Positions 45,619 to 54,466 are shown, counted from the first letter of the stretch. The stretch: DNA of 64,000 nucleotides from Halopseudomonas pelagia CL-AP6 (GCF_000410875.1 NZ_AROI01000022.1:1-64000), one strand, 5' to 3'. Notes: generated from the sequence alone by a model not told the origin. Made by a program: numbers and translations.

Positions 45619-47085
45619 ATGTCCCGCACTACCCGTCTATTTGATCTCATGCAGTTACTACGCCGGCACCGCAGACCGGTGAGTGGTCGTGCGCTGGCAG
45701 AAGAGTTGGGCGTATCCCTGCGCACCCTGTACCGGGATATTGCCGACCTTAAGGCGATAGGCGCACAGATTGATGGCGAGCCGGGCATGGGTTATGTGCT
45801 GGAGCCCGGCTTTATGCTGCCGCCCCTGATGTTTTCCGCAGAGGAAGTCGAGGCCCTGGCGCTGGGCCTGAAATGGGTTCAGCGCCGGGCTGACAGCGAA
45901 CTGGCGGGCGCTGCTGCGGAGGCGCTGGCCAAGGTCTCTGCGGTGCTACCCCGGGAACTGCAACACCGGCTGCAGGATTCCGCGCTGATGGTCGGCCCAG
46001 GCTGGGACAAGTATCAATCGGTAGAACTGAAGGTCCTGCGCCAGGCGATTGCCGAGGAGCGCAAACTGCAGATCGAATACCGTGATCGCAAGGGTGCTGC
46101 CTCGTCGCGCATCATCTGGCCTTTTGCGTTGGGCTTTTTCGAATCCACCCGCATGCTTGCCGCCTGGTGCGAAATGCGCGGTGGTTTTCGTCAGTTCCGG
46201 GTCGACCGGCTACTTACCGCCAGTCCTTTGTCTGATCGCTATCCTTGCCGGCGCCAGGCGTTGCACAAGGCCTGGATGACTGAGTTGGGGGCTGCCGAAC
46301 TGACTGCCATAGAGCCCGCCAACGCGACAAGCTCAAACGCTGGAAGCCTAGGGTGTCGGCATAGCGAAGCACTACTGACAGAATCTGTCAGCACCCCCGC
46401 CTATGCTGTCACTACACCAGCAAGCACCCCAACCAATGGATCTCTGGAGAACAGCATGAGCACCGATCTTGTTTTCTACACCAACCCCCAATCACGCGGC
46501 GGTATCGTGCATTGGATGCTCGAAGAGCTCGGCGTGCCCTATCAGGTCGAGTATCTGGAATATGGCACCTCAATGAAGTCACCCGAGTATCTGGCAGTCA
46601 ACCCCATGGGCAAGGTGCCAGCCATTCGTCATGGTGACGTGGTGGTTACCGAAGCCGCTGCGATCTGTGCCTATCTGGCCGAGGCTTTTCCCGAGGCCAA
46701 TCTGAAACCCGATGGCGCAGCACTTGGGCCCTACTACCGCTGGCTGTTCTTTGTCGCCGGGCCCTTCGAAGCCGCTGTTGGTCTGCGCGCGTGCAACGTC
46801 GACCTTAACGCAGAACAGGAGATGGAGTTAGGTTGTGGGCGCCTGGAAAAGGTCGTTGACGTGCTTGCCGAGGCGGTACGCGGGCGCCAGTACATTGCCG
46901 GAGATCACTTCTCAGCGGCGGATGTCTATGTCGGAGCGCATATCGGCTGGGGCATGCTGTTTGGCACTCTGGAGAAACGACCAGAGTTCGTCGAGTATTG
47001 GAACGGGTTACAGGACCGCCCGGCCAATCGGCGCAGCGAAGAACTCGCCGAGAAAGCCATGACCAAACAGGCCTGGACTGGCTAA
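45619..47085 (+). CDS. WYL-type regulator in frame with glutathione S-transferase
   Basis: One open frame of 488 residues encodes two usually separate proteins. Residues 1-235 are a YafY-type regulator: helix-turn-helix LFDLMQLLRRHRRPVSGRALAEELGVSLRTLYRDIADL, then a WYL-like ligand domain ending near RVDRLLTASPL. After a low-complexity linker (about 240-279) comes a glutathione S-transferase starting MSTDLVFYTNPQSRGG at 46456, with GGAG six bases before it and the usual length of 209 residues. A palindromic operator candidate lies in the linker. The likely reading is regulator plus independently started GST, with the regulator stop lost; a true fusion is the alternative. Confidence 0.8.
   Translation: MSRTTRLFDLMQLLRRHRRPVSGRALAEELGVSLRTLYRDIADLKAIGAQIDGEPGMGYVLEPGFMLPPLMFSAEEVEALALGLKWVQRRADSELAGAAAEALAKVSAVLPRELQHRLQDSALMVGPGWDKYQSVELKVLRQAIAEERKLQIEYRDRKGAASSRIIWPFALGFFESTRMLAAWCEMRGGFRQFRVDRLLTASPLSDRYPCRRQALHKAWMTELGAAELTAIEPANATSSNAGSLGCRHSEALLTESVSTPAYAVTTPASTPTNGSLENSMSTDLVFYTNPQSRGGIVHWMLEELGVPYQVEYLEYGTSMKSPEYLAVNPMGKVPAIRHGDVVVTEAAAICAYLAEAFPEANLKPDGAALGPYYRWLFFVAGPFEAAVGLRACNVDLNAEQEMELGCGRLEKVVDVLAEAVRGRQYIAGDHFSAADVYVGAHIGWGMLFGTLEKRPEFVEYWNGLQDRPANRRSEELAEKAMTKQAWTG
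46375..46391. promoter_or_regulatory. palindromic operator candidate upstream of the GST start
   Basis: CTGACAG-AAT-CTGTCAG is a perfect 7-base inverted repeat 65 bases before the GST start codon. Position and symmetry suit autoregulatory binding by the WYL/HTH protein encoded around it. No clear -35/-10 pair could be assigned. Confidence 0.55.
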
Positions 47086-47159
47086 CAAGGCTGATGCGCG
47101 TCATCAGCGGATGGCGCGAACGCGGTTGGCAGCTGTGTTGCCAACCATTTGATCTGATG

Positions 47160-47927
47160 TTATTGGCTTAGAACGTGAACTTGATCTCTAAGATTATCGG
47201 TACGCGAGGCAATCAAACTCGGTGTTTCGCCATCTGCACAATTCAAGTAGGCGGACGTCTGAATCCATTGTTCATCCGGGTAATAAGCAAACAGAAACTG
47301 ACCCCCTTTGAGGTTGTCGACTACGCTGCGAATCGCCTGCTGTGATACGGCGGGACAACCGTGACTGCGGCCAATGCGTCCCTGGCGGACAACCCAGCTT
47401 TCATCTACGTAGTCCGCGCCGTGGATGACAATGGCACGGCGGCGGGCCTGATCGTTGATGCCCGGTTCCAGTCCGTCCATACGCAGGGAGTAGCCGTGTT
47501 GCCCGTAATAACTTTCCTGGGTGCGGAACAGGCCTACGCTGGACTGGTGGCTGCCTTCGATATTGGAAAACTGATTGGCATGCTTATCACCTGAGCCTTG
47601 CCCGTGGGCTACCAGTTCGCGCATGATCAGCGACTTGGCTTGCAGATCAAATAGCCAAAGCCGCTGCTCGGATGAAGGCAGAGAAAAGTCGATGACGGCA
47701 AGCCGGCTGGCCGCTTCTGCGCCATGATTGATGGCGCAGGTCATCGCTATTACAGCGCGCTCCAGCGCCAATGGGTTTAATTCGGGTGCTACGCTGGCGA
47801 GCTTGCTTTTCAGTGTCTGCCCGTCAGCATACGCCGGACTGTAGCCGAGCATCATCACCAGGACGCTCAGAATACTGACTGCGCCCCAAAACCGGCGGGG
47901 ATTCCTGCTTGGTTGCTCACAGAGCAT
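47160..47927 (-). CDS. murein L,D-transpeptidase (YkuD-type catalytic domain)
   Basis: 255-residue exported enzyme with a signal sequence ending near SPAYA. The catalytic region has AIVIHGADYVDESW and the nucleophile motif GRSHGCPAV, the His and SHGC boxes of the YkuD superfamily; QFSNIEGSHQSSVGLF lies before them. It probably makes 3-3 peptidoglycan cross-links or attaches peptides. I start at MLCEQPSRNPRRFW with GGAG eight bases upstream; the frame is open to 48092 but that would overlap the divergent gene. It is divergent from a second L,D-transpeptidase. Confidence 0.85.
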   Translation of the reverse strand: MLCEQPSRNPRRFWGAVSILSVLVMMLGYSPAYADGQTLKSKLASVAPELNPLALERAVIAMTCAINHGAEAASRLAVIDFSLPSSEQRLWLFDLQAKSLIMRELVAHGQGSGDKHANQFSNIEGSHQSSVGLFRTQESYYGQHGYSLRMDGLEPGINDQARRRAIVIHGADYVDESWVVRQGRIGRSHGCPAVSQQAIRSVVDNLKGGQFLFAYYPDEQWIQTSAYLNCADGETPSLIASRTDNLRDQVHVLSQ

Positions 47928-48075
47928 GTTTTTTCTCCGGGCTTGTTCAGGTTGCCGTATTGCCGCCATGTCTGCAGCAATGTCTGAGGGAACAGGATTA
48001 GCGTGATAGGCTTCCGTTAAGTATTCGATGCTTCTACATTTGCCACTAGCCCAAGTCGACACATGAGGTTGCCTG

Positions 48076-49746
48076 TTGAGCAGAGATTTCACAATGCTTT
48101 TCCTGCTGTTTGTGTACGGCCTTGTCGTCAGCCCAGTAGCCTACCCAAACGCCGACAGTCTGTCTTCAGTAACCCTACAGCAGGCGCTCATTGGTGATGC
48201 GGCGCAATCCTGTGTCAGTTTGCCCACGCTCAGATCGACTTCTCTGCAAACGGCACTGATCCAGCTGTACCAGAACAATGATTATAAAACACTCTGGGAG
48301 GGTGCGCAGCAGCGGGCTGCCCTGAAAACAGAGCTGGAACAGCTGGTCGATGATGGCCTTTCACCCGAGGATTACGGTTTTGCGTTGCAAGCCCGACCGC
48401 CGGTGAAGCAGTGTGACGAACTGCGCATCAGCAGTCAGTATTTGCTGGCGCTGGAGCATCTGAGCCGCGGTCGTCTCGCGCAAGCGGACCATGAACCCTA
48501 TTGGCAGGCTAACGCGCTGCCGCCACCATCCGCGCCTTTGCTCTCAGAACTTGCCCTTACTGGCCTAAGGAAAGGCATTGCCGCCTCTTTTGAGCAGGCG
48601 CGCCCTGCGCTGCCTCAGTACCGCGCTCTGCGCGCTGCTTATGCCGCGATGGACAGGCAGCCAGCTTCGCGCGCGCCTTTGCCGCCTGGGCCGGTGCTGC
48701 GCCCGGGCATGAGCGACGAGCGAATCGAGCAATTAGCTGCGCAGTTGCAGCAGGATGGGTTCCTGCTGGAGTCACCTGCCGCCTATGTATCGGTAAGCAA
48801 CTATAACGGGGCGCTGGTGGAGGCAGTACGCCTTTATCAAGCCCAGCATGGGTTGCAAGTAGACGGCATAATCGGCCCTCTGACCCTCACGGCATTAAAC
48901 ATATCGCCCGCGCAGCGTGTGCAGCAGGTGCGGATCAATCTGGAGCGGCTGCGCTGGGTAAACGCGCAGCGCAGCGATTATCTGCTATTGATCAATGTTG
49001 CCAGTGCACGTCTCCAGCTCATGCGCGGCAATGACACGCTCTGGCGGGCGCGGGCGCAGGTAGGACGATCAAGCAGGCCAACGCCGCTACTAGTGTCATA
49101 TATCAACCGGATTACCCTGAATCCAGGCTGGACCGTACCCCCAACCATCCTGCGCGAAGATATCTTGCCGAAGATACGCCGCAATCCAGACTACCTTGGC
49201 GTGCACAACCTGCGGACACTGGACACCCAAGGCAAGCCGCTGGATCCGCGACACATAGATTGGAACAATCCAAGAGGCATTATCCTGCGTCAACCGCCTG
49301 GGCCAACCAATCCGCTGGGAGAAATCGTGTTCCGTCTGCCCAACCCGTTTTCAATCTACCTGCATGACACTCCCAGCAAGCACTTATTCCAGCAGACGAA
49401 CCGAAGTGTGAGTTCGGGCTGTGTACGTGTAGAAAATGCAAACGAACTTGCGGCCCAGCTGTTTGCTGGTTTGAGTTTCTTAGAGCACGAGCACATCGCG
49501 CAACAACGAGCCAGCAAGCAAACACACGAAATCGCACTGACGAACGGTCCGCGGGTGATACTTGCCTATTGGACAGCGTTTGCCAACAGCGAAGGTCAGT
49601 TGGCTTTTGTCGCTGATAGTTACGGACTCGACCAGGCGCTGGTATCCGCTATGGCAATCATGCCCGCGCCGAAGCCTGCGGCTAAAGCCCCAATTGCAGT
49701 GCCAGCTGAGGCGGGATGTGCTGTCTATGACCGCGCTCCGTCATGA
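48076..49746 (+). CDS. L,D-transpeptidase of the YcbB/LdtD type
   Basis: 556-residue exported murein cross-linking enzyme. It has a signal peptide, a helical N-terminal scaffold domain, a peptidoglycan-binding domain (YNGALVEAVRLYQAQHGLQVDGIIGPLTLTALN, about 250-280) and a YkuD catalytic domain (about 300-470). Catalytic landmarks are IYLHDTPSKHLF and SSGCVRV with the nucleophilic cysteine. The order matches E. coli LdtD, which forms 3-3 cross-links. The TTG at 48076 has GAGG upstream; the ATG at 48094 is the other candidate. The final 60 residues are an A/P-rich tail. Confidence 0.88.
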   Translation: MSRDFTMLFLLFVYGLVVSPVAYPNADSLSSVTLQQALIGDAAQSCVSLPTLRSTSLQTALIQLYQNNDYKTLWEGAQQRAALKTELEQLVDDGLSPEDYGFALQARPPVKQCDELRISSQYLLALEHLSRGRLAQADHEPYWQANALPPPSAPLLSELALTGLRKGIAASFEQARPALPQYRALRAAYAAMDRQPASRAPLPPGPVLRPGMSDERIEQLAAQLQQDGFLLESPAAYVSVSNYNGALVEAVRLYQAQHGLQVDGIIGPLTLTALNISPAQRVQQVRINLERLRWVNAQRSDYLLLINVASARLQLMRGNDTLWRARAQVGRSSRPTPLLVSYINRITLNPGWTVPPTILREDILPKIRRNPDYLGVHNLRTLDTQGKPLDPRHIDWNNPRGIILRQPPGPTNPLGEIVFRLPNPFSIYLHDTPSKHLFQQTNRSVSSGCVRVENANELAAQLFAGLSFLEHEHIAQQRASKQTHEIALTNGPRVILAYWTAFANSEGQLAFVADSYGLDQALVSAMAIMPAPKPAAKAPIAVPAEAGCAVYDRAPS

Positions 49747-49877
49747 TTGATTTTTTTCGCTGCGCCCGTACTCTTACTCTTTTGAACCGTCAGAACCGTC
49801 CGCGGCCATCCGACCGGCTGCGCTGCCTGTTTCGCTGGCTGAAAGCCTATCCTGCCAACCTCGATTGAAGATGACCC

Positions 49878-50552
49878 GTGAAAAAATTCGTGCTGATTGA
49901 CTCTACCCCCCTTCCCGATGAAGGCGCCAAATTGTGCCTGTTTGAATACGGCGAAGATTTCATCATCAAACGCGAGGACGGCAAGGGCGGGCAGTTGATG
50001 AACACCCGAATGCACGGCTCGGAAGATGCTCTGGGCAGGCTAGCCTGTACTCAGATTGCCAGCCGCGCCAACCCACGGGTATTGATCGGCGGACTGGGAA
50101 TGGGTTTTACCCTGGCGGCAGCATTAGCGCAGTTGGGCGATCAGGCACAGGTGCTGGTCGCAGAGCTACTCGAAGGCGTTATCCGCTGGAACCAGGGGCC
50201 TCTGGGAGCCAAGGCGGGCTACCCCGCCAAGGACCCACGCGCTCAGATCCTGCACGAGGATGTGGCGCGCATTCTAAAGACCGATACCCAGGGGTTTGAC
50301 GCCATCATGCTCGATGTGGATAACGGCCCAGAAGGCCTGACCCAGTCGATTAACAGCTGGCTATACAGCATTGATGGCTTGCGGGGTTGCAAGCAGGCGT
50401 TGCGCCCCGGCGGAGTGCTCGCGGTCTGGTCTGCCAGCATCGATCAACGCTTTAGCGCGCGGCTGCGTTCGGCCGGATTCAGGACAGAAGAGGTGCAAGT
50501 CTACGCCCACGGCAACCGTGGGCCCAAACACACCATCTGGCTGGCGAAGTAA
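49878..50552 (+). CDS. spermidine-synthase-like methyltransferase-fold protein
   Basis: 224-residue soluble protein with a Rossmann-type fold: VLIGGLGMGFTLAAALAQLG is the nucleotide-binding glycine loop, followed by VLVAELLEGVIRWN and AIMLDVDNGPEGLT. It resembles the small spermidine/spermine synthase-like proteins, but the N-terminal substrate-gating segment is short, so polyamine activity is uncertain. It sits alone between ldtD-like and hemN (convergent). Confidence 0.75.
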   Translation: MKKFVLIDSTPLPDEGAKLCLFEYGEDFIIKREDGKGGQLMNTRMHGSEDALGRLACTQIASRANPRVLIGGLGMGFTLAAALAQLGDQAQVLVAELLEGVIRWNQGPLGAKAGYPAKDPRAQILHEDVARILKTDTQGFDAIMLDVDNGPEGLTQSINSWLYSIDGLRGCKQALRPGGVLAVWSASIDQRFSARLRSAGFRTEEVQVYAHGNRGPKHTIWLAK

Positions 50553-50588
50553 CCTGAGAGCGAGCGTAGAACGCCCAAGGCCAGAGGC

Positions 50589-51971
50589 TCAGATGATACG
50601 CGAGAAGCGCCCGTTTTCCGCCTGCTGCTGATACGCATCAAATACCATGCAAATCGAGCGGACCAGCAGGCGGCCGGCCGGCAGCACCTCAATAGCGTCG
50701 TCATCCAGACGAATCAACCCATCGGTTTGCATTTGTTCCAGGATCGGCCAGCGGTCGGCAAAGACGTCACGAAACACGATCCCGAAACGGGCTTCTATAT
50801 CAGGGAACCACAGACTGAAATGGCAGATCAGCTGGAATATGATTGCGCGCCGCAGGTGATCTTCAGGCCCGCTGGTGAGCCCGCGCGCGATCGCTAGCCG
50901 GCTTTCCCCGAGACACTGCTGATAGGCTTTGATATCGCTGGTATTCTGGCTGAAAAGATCACCCACCTGACTGATCGATGACACACCCAGGCCGATCAGA
51001 TCGCAGTGGCCGTGGGTGGTGTAACCCTGAAAATTGCGGTGCAGCTCTCCGGTCTCCTGCGCCAGACTGAGACTGTCATCCGGCAGCGCGAAATGGTCCA
51101 TGCCGATATACCGGTACCCGGCCTCGGTCAACTGCCGAACACTGTTCTCCAGCATCGCCAGCTTGGCCGCCGCAATCGGCAGATCCTCTGATTTGATTCG
51201 ACGTTGCGGCAGAAAACGCTCCGGCATGTGCGCGTAGTTGAATATGGATAGCCGCTCCGGACGCATCTGGATAATGGCGTCTACCGTACGTGCGAAGCTG
51301 GCCGGACTTTGTTTTGGCAGGCCGTAAATCAGATCAATATTGATCGAGCGATATTCCAGCGCCCGCGCTGCATCCATGATGGTCTGCGTCTGCTCCAGAC
51401 TCTGCAAGCGATTGACCGCGCGCTGCACAGCCGGATCAATGTCCTGAACCCCGAAGCTGACGCGATTAAAACCGACCTCACGGAGCATGCCCATGGTCGA
51501 CCAATCGGCTTCCCGCGGGTCGATCTCGATGCTGTAATCGCCAATATCGTCGTCATGCAAGGTGAAGTGCTGTCTGATTTTGTCGACGAGTCCGCGCATC
51601 TGTTCATGGCTGAGGAAGGTCGGCGTGCCGCCACCAAAGTGCAACTGCTCTACCTGTTGGTCGCGGCCGACATGTTCGCTAAGCAGCTCGATTTCACGAT
51701 ACAGCGCTTGTAAGTAAGGCACGGCGCGGCTGCGATCTTTGGTAATGACCTTATTGCATGCGCAGTAATAACAAATGTTGGCGCAAAACGGGATGTGCAC
51801 ATAGAGCGACAGATCACGGCCCGCGCGCCGACTCTCAGCCAATGCCCAGAGCATATCGCCGGGCTGGATGCCTTCGTGGAACTGCAGCGCGGTGGGGTAT
51901 GAGGTGTATCGCGGGCCGGCTTTGTCGTAACGCCGGATAAGGCCTGCATCCCAGTGAATGGGGTTGGACAT
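50589..51971 (-). CDS. hemN: oxygen-independent coproporphyrinogen III oxidase HemN
   Basis: Radical-SAM enzyme that decarboxylates coproporphyrinogen III for haem synthesis without oxygen. The 460-residue protein has CX3CX2C in HIPFCANICYYCACNKV, then FGGGTPTFL, the substrate-region R/E residues and a C-terminal HemN domain. I start at MSNPIHWDAGLIRRYDKAGPRYTSYPTA with GGAG upstream; the frame runs on to 51998. An Anr/Dnr-type box precedes it, in line with anaerobic expression and haem supply for the nearby cytochrome-dependent reductase. Confidence 0.95.
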   Translation of the reverse strand: MSNPIHWDAGLIRRYDKAGPRYTSYPTALQFHEGIQPGDMLWALAESRRAGRDLSLYVHIPFCANICYYCACNKVITKDRSRAVPYLQALYREIELLSEHVGRDQQVEQLHFGGGTPTFLSHEQMRGLVDKIRQHFTLHDDDIGDYSIEIDPREADWSTMGMLREVGFNRVSFGVQDIDPAVQRAVNRLQSLEQTQTIMDAARALEYRSINIDLIYGLPKQSPASFARTVDAIIQMRPERLSIFNYAHMPERFLPQRRIKSEDLPIAAAKLAMLENSVRQLTEAGYRYIGMDHFALPDDSLSLAQETGELHRNFQGYTTHGHCDLIGLGVSSISQVGDLFSQNTSDIKAYQQCLGESRLAIARGLTSGPEDHLRRAIIFQLICHFSLWFPDIEARFGIVFRDVFADRWPILEQMQTDGLIRLDDDAIEVLPAGRLLVRSICMVFDAYQQQAENGRFSRII

Positions 51972-52034
51972 GAATAGACTCCGCAATGGTAACTTCAATG
52001 CCGTGCAGGCTAAACCCTGTCCGAAGTGACCACT

Positions 52035-52048
52035 TTGATGCAGGTCAA
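52035..52048 (-). promoter_or_regulatory. Anr/Dnr (FNR-type) box upstream of hemN
   Basis: On the minus strand TTGAC-CTGC-ATCAA matches the FNR-family consensus TTGAT-N4-ATCAA at nine of ten positions. It lies 63 bases before the hemN start, suitable for activation. A Dnr protein is encoded at 56229. Confidence 0.7.
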
Positions 52049-52067
52049 ATTTTGGTCAACTGAGCTC

Positions 52068-53597
52068 TCAAGCTTTCATTCCGAGCCTGCGGGCCAGCTT
52101 GTGCAGGTTGCTGGCGTCCAGGCCAAGCAACCGCGCTGCCGCTGCCCAGCCATCGTCCGTCTGGGCCAGGGCCAGGCGGATCTGCTCGCGCTGGCAGGCG
52201 TCCACCGATTGTTTCAGCGGCACCACCGGCCCGGCTGGCGCAACCTGCCGAGGGCCTGGCTCTGCGGCTGGCGGGTTGTTGCCCACCTGAATATCAAGAT
52301 GCCCCGATTCAAGGGTCAGAATCGCCTGGCGCGAGCCGTTAAAACCCAAGGCCTTGATCGCCGCGCGACTGATCACATGCTCCAGCTCACGCACGTTGCC
52401 AGGCCAGAAATACCCGAGCAATACCTGCTCCGCTGCCACGGACAAGCGCAACCCGCGTAACCCGAGCCGCGCCCGGTTGAGTTCGATAAAGTGTCCGGCC
52501 AGCAGCAGTATGTCGTTGCCACGCTCGCGTAGCGGCGGAATCAGGACGGGGTAAACCGAAAGGCGGTGATACAGATCGGCGCGAAAATCGCCGCTGGCGA
52601 CCCGGTCCGCCAGATTGCGATTCGTGGCTGCAATAATCCGTACGTTGACCCGCAACGGCTGATCGGCGCCCAGGCGCTGGATCTCGCCATTTTGCAACGT
52701 ACGCAACAGCTTGGCCTGCACGGTCAAGGGTAGCTCGCCAATTTCATCGAGCAGCAGCGTACCGCCATCGGCGGCGTCGAAACGTCCGCCGCGGTCACTG
52801 CCGGCCCCTGAGAAGGCGCCCTTCACATGACCAAACAACTCGCTCTCGGCAAGGGATTCGGGCAACGCGGCGCAATTGACCAGCACCAGCGGCTTGTCAG
52901 CCCGCCCGGAGTGATTATGCAGCCAGCGTGCGAACAATTCCTTGCCGACCCCGGTTTCGCCGCTGAGCAGCACCGGAAGCTCCGTATCGGCAACCACAGA
53001 AAGCTCCTCAAGCAGCTTGGTGACCGGGCTGCTGTGGCCGATGATGCTGTGGTCCTTGGCTTCGGACAACGTGCCCTGGCCGACCACCCGCGCGATGCGC
53101 AGCGCGCGGTTGTCCTCCTCGAGACGGGTAACACGTACACAGGTCTCGATCAGCGGCGTCATCCTTTGCAGCTCCAACCGCGCCGCTTCGTCGAAGGTCC
53201 CGGCCTCAAGCGCATCGAGTGTTAGCGCGCCCCACAAGCGCCCTTCCAAGTACAGGCTCACGCCCATGCAGTCATGTACCGGCATGGGCTCGCCGGGGGA
53301 GTCGTCGAGGAGACCATCATAGGGGTCCGGGAGCGGGCTTTGCGGGTCGAACCAGGTAGGCTCGCGGCGGGAAAGCAACGCCGCCAGACGGGGATGACGT
53401 GCAGTCTGGAAGCGCCGGCCCAGCGCGTCCTGGACCAGCCCGACGGCCGCCAGCGGGCGCAGGCATTCATCCGAATGTTGCAACAGAACGACGGCGCCGC
53501 ATTGAAAATGTTCGCGCAGCACCTGCACCAGTCGCTGTAGCCTGACAGCCGCAGGCAGCTCGGCTACCAAATCTGGCAACAGTAGGGGCTCGATCAT
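52068..53597 (-). CDS. norR: NO-responsive sigma54 activator NorR
   Basis: 509-residue enhancer-binding protein that senses NO through an iron-containing GAF domain and activates sigma54 promoters. It has the GAF region (about 10-170), AAA domain (Walker A GETGVGKE, sigma54-contact loop GAFSGA, Walker B LLLDEIGEL, arginine finger region) and a C-terminal Fis-type helix-turn-helix (DDGWAAAARLLGLDASNLHKLARRLGM). The contact loop has Ser where GAFTGA is usual. The ATG at 53597 has AAGG about ten bases upstream; a GTG four codons earlier lacks one. It is divergent from ytfE, with NorR sites in between. Confidence 0.92.
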   Translation of the reverse strand: MIEPLLLPDLVAELPAAVRLQRLVQVLREHFQCGAVVLLQHSDECLRPLAAVGLVQDALGRRFQTARHPRLAALLSRREPTWFDPQSPLPDPYDGLLDDSPGEPMPVHDCMGVSLYLEGRLWGALTLDALEAGTFDEAARLELQRMTPLIETCVRVTRLEEDNRALRIARVVGQGTLSEAKDHSIIGHSSPVTKLLEELSVVADTELPVLLSGETGVGKELFARWLHNHSGRADKPLVLVNCAALPESLAESELFGHVKGAFSGAGSDRGGRFDAADGGTLLLDEIGELPLTVQAKLLRTLQNGEIQRLGADQPLRVNVRIIAATNRNLADRVASGDFRADLYHRLSVYPVLIPPLRERGNDILLLAGHFIELNRARLGLRGLRLSVAAEQVLLGYFWPGNVRELEHVISRAAIKALGFNGSRQAILTLESGHLDIQVGNNPPAAEPGPRQVAPAGPVVPLKQSVDACQREQIRLALAQTDDGWAAAARLLGLDASNLHKLARRLGMKA

Positions 53598-53617
53598 GGT
53601 ATCAATCACCTTTCAGG

Positions 53618-53653
53618 GTTTTATTAACCTTACTTCATCAGGGTATTAAATAC
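53618..53653. promoter_or_regulatory. NorR-type binding sites between norR and ytfE
   Basis: Two full GT-N7-AC sites, the NorR core consensus: GT-TTTATTA-AC at 53618-53628 and GT-ATTAAAT-AC at 53643-53653, each within a longer palindrome (GGTTTTATTAACC, GGGTATTAAATACCC). A third half-site starts at 53668, keeping the spacing of about 25 bases. Three spaced sites upstream of a sigma54 promoter is the known E. coli norVW layout. Confidence 0.75.
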
Positions 53654-53695
53654 CCGCATTAATTCAAGTACATGATTTTAGTATAATTTATTTTG

Positions 53696-53711
53696 TGGCA
53701 TGCGCTTTGCT
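53696..53711 (+). promoter_or_regulatory. sigma54 promoter of ytfE
   Basis: TGGCATGCGCTTTGCT has GG and GC at exact -24/-12 spacing. The predicted start is near 53723, about 48 bases before the ytfE ATG. The NorR sites lie 43-78 bases upstream of it. Confidence 0.8.
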
Positions 53712-53770
53712 CATATTTAGGCAGGCACCTAATCCAATCGGCCTGATACCTCTACTTGAGAGCAAACACC

Positions 53771-54466
53771 ATGTCTGCAGACTATCTGAACAGCGCTTTG
53801 GGCGACCTAGCCCGCAGCATCCCGGGGGCCACTGCGGTCTTCCATGCCAACCGCCTGGACTTTTGTTGCCAGGGCCACCGCACCTTGGCCGACGCCGCTG
53901 CGATAAAAGGGATTTCGGCGGCGAACGTGGCCGCGCAACTGGCGGCTCTGATCCCCGGGTCGACCGCTACGCGCGACTGGCAGCAGGCGTCTACCGCAGA
54001 GCTGGTGGAGCATATTCTGGGGCGCTTCCATGCACGGCACCGCGAGCAATTGCCGGAGCTGATCCGGCTCGCTCGGCGCGTTGAGCAGGTTCATGGCGAC
54101 CGTACAGACTGCCCGAACGGTCTCGCCGATCACCTCTCGTATATGGCCCAGGAGCTGGAAAGCCACATGCTCAAGGAAGAACAGATCCTCTTTCCATTGC
54201 TGCTGCAAGAGCGCCAAGCGATGGTAGCCGGGCCGATCAGCGTGATGCGCCTCGAACACGAGCAGCATGGTGCGGCGCTGGACCAGCTCATCAGGCTGAC
54301 CAACGACATCACGCCACCGGCGGGCGCCTGCAATACCTGGCAAGCGCTGTATCGTGGACTGGAAGAACTGCGTCAGGATCTGATGCAGCACATTCACCTG
54401 GAAAACAACATTCTGTTTGCCGGGTCACCGCGAAACGACAGTCAGGCCTGCTGCACTAAAGGGTAA
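53771..54466 (+). CDS. ytfE: iron-sulfur cluster repair di-iron protein (YtfE/DnrN/ScdA)
   Basis: 231-residue cytoplasmic hemerythrin-like protein that repairs iron-sulfur clusters damaged by NO. It has the N-terminal ScdA segment FHANRLDFCCQGHRTLADAA and the di-iron ligands in HILGRFHARHREQL, ELESHMLKEEQILFPLL, RLEHEQHG and MQHIHLENNILF. The start at MSADYLNS is the ATG after GAGAG; the frame is open to a TTG at 53756. NorR sites and a sigma54 promoter lie upstream, matching norA beside norR in Ralstonia. The gene overlaps the convergent CopD-like gene by 11 bases. Confidence 0.92.
   Translation: MSADYLNSALGDLARSIPGATAVFHANRLDFCCQGHRTLADAAAIKGISAANVAAQLAALIPGSTATRDWQQASTAELVEHILGRFHARHREQLPELIRLARRVEQVHGDRTDCPNGLADHLSYMAQELESHMLKEEQILFPLLLQERQAMVAGPISVMRLEHEQHGAALDQLIRLTNDITPPAGACNTWQALYRGLEELRQDLMQHIHLENNILFAGSPRNDSQACCTKG

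Noticed and set aside
47928-48092. Longer N terminus for the minus-strand L,D-transpeptidase
   Set aside because: The extra 55 residues precede the signal peptide, which must be N-terminal, and would overlap the divergent gene.
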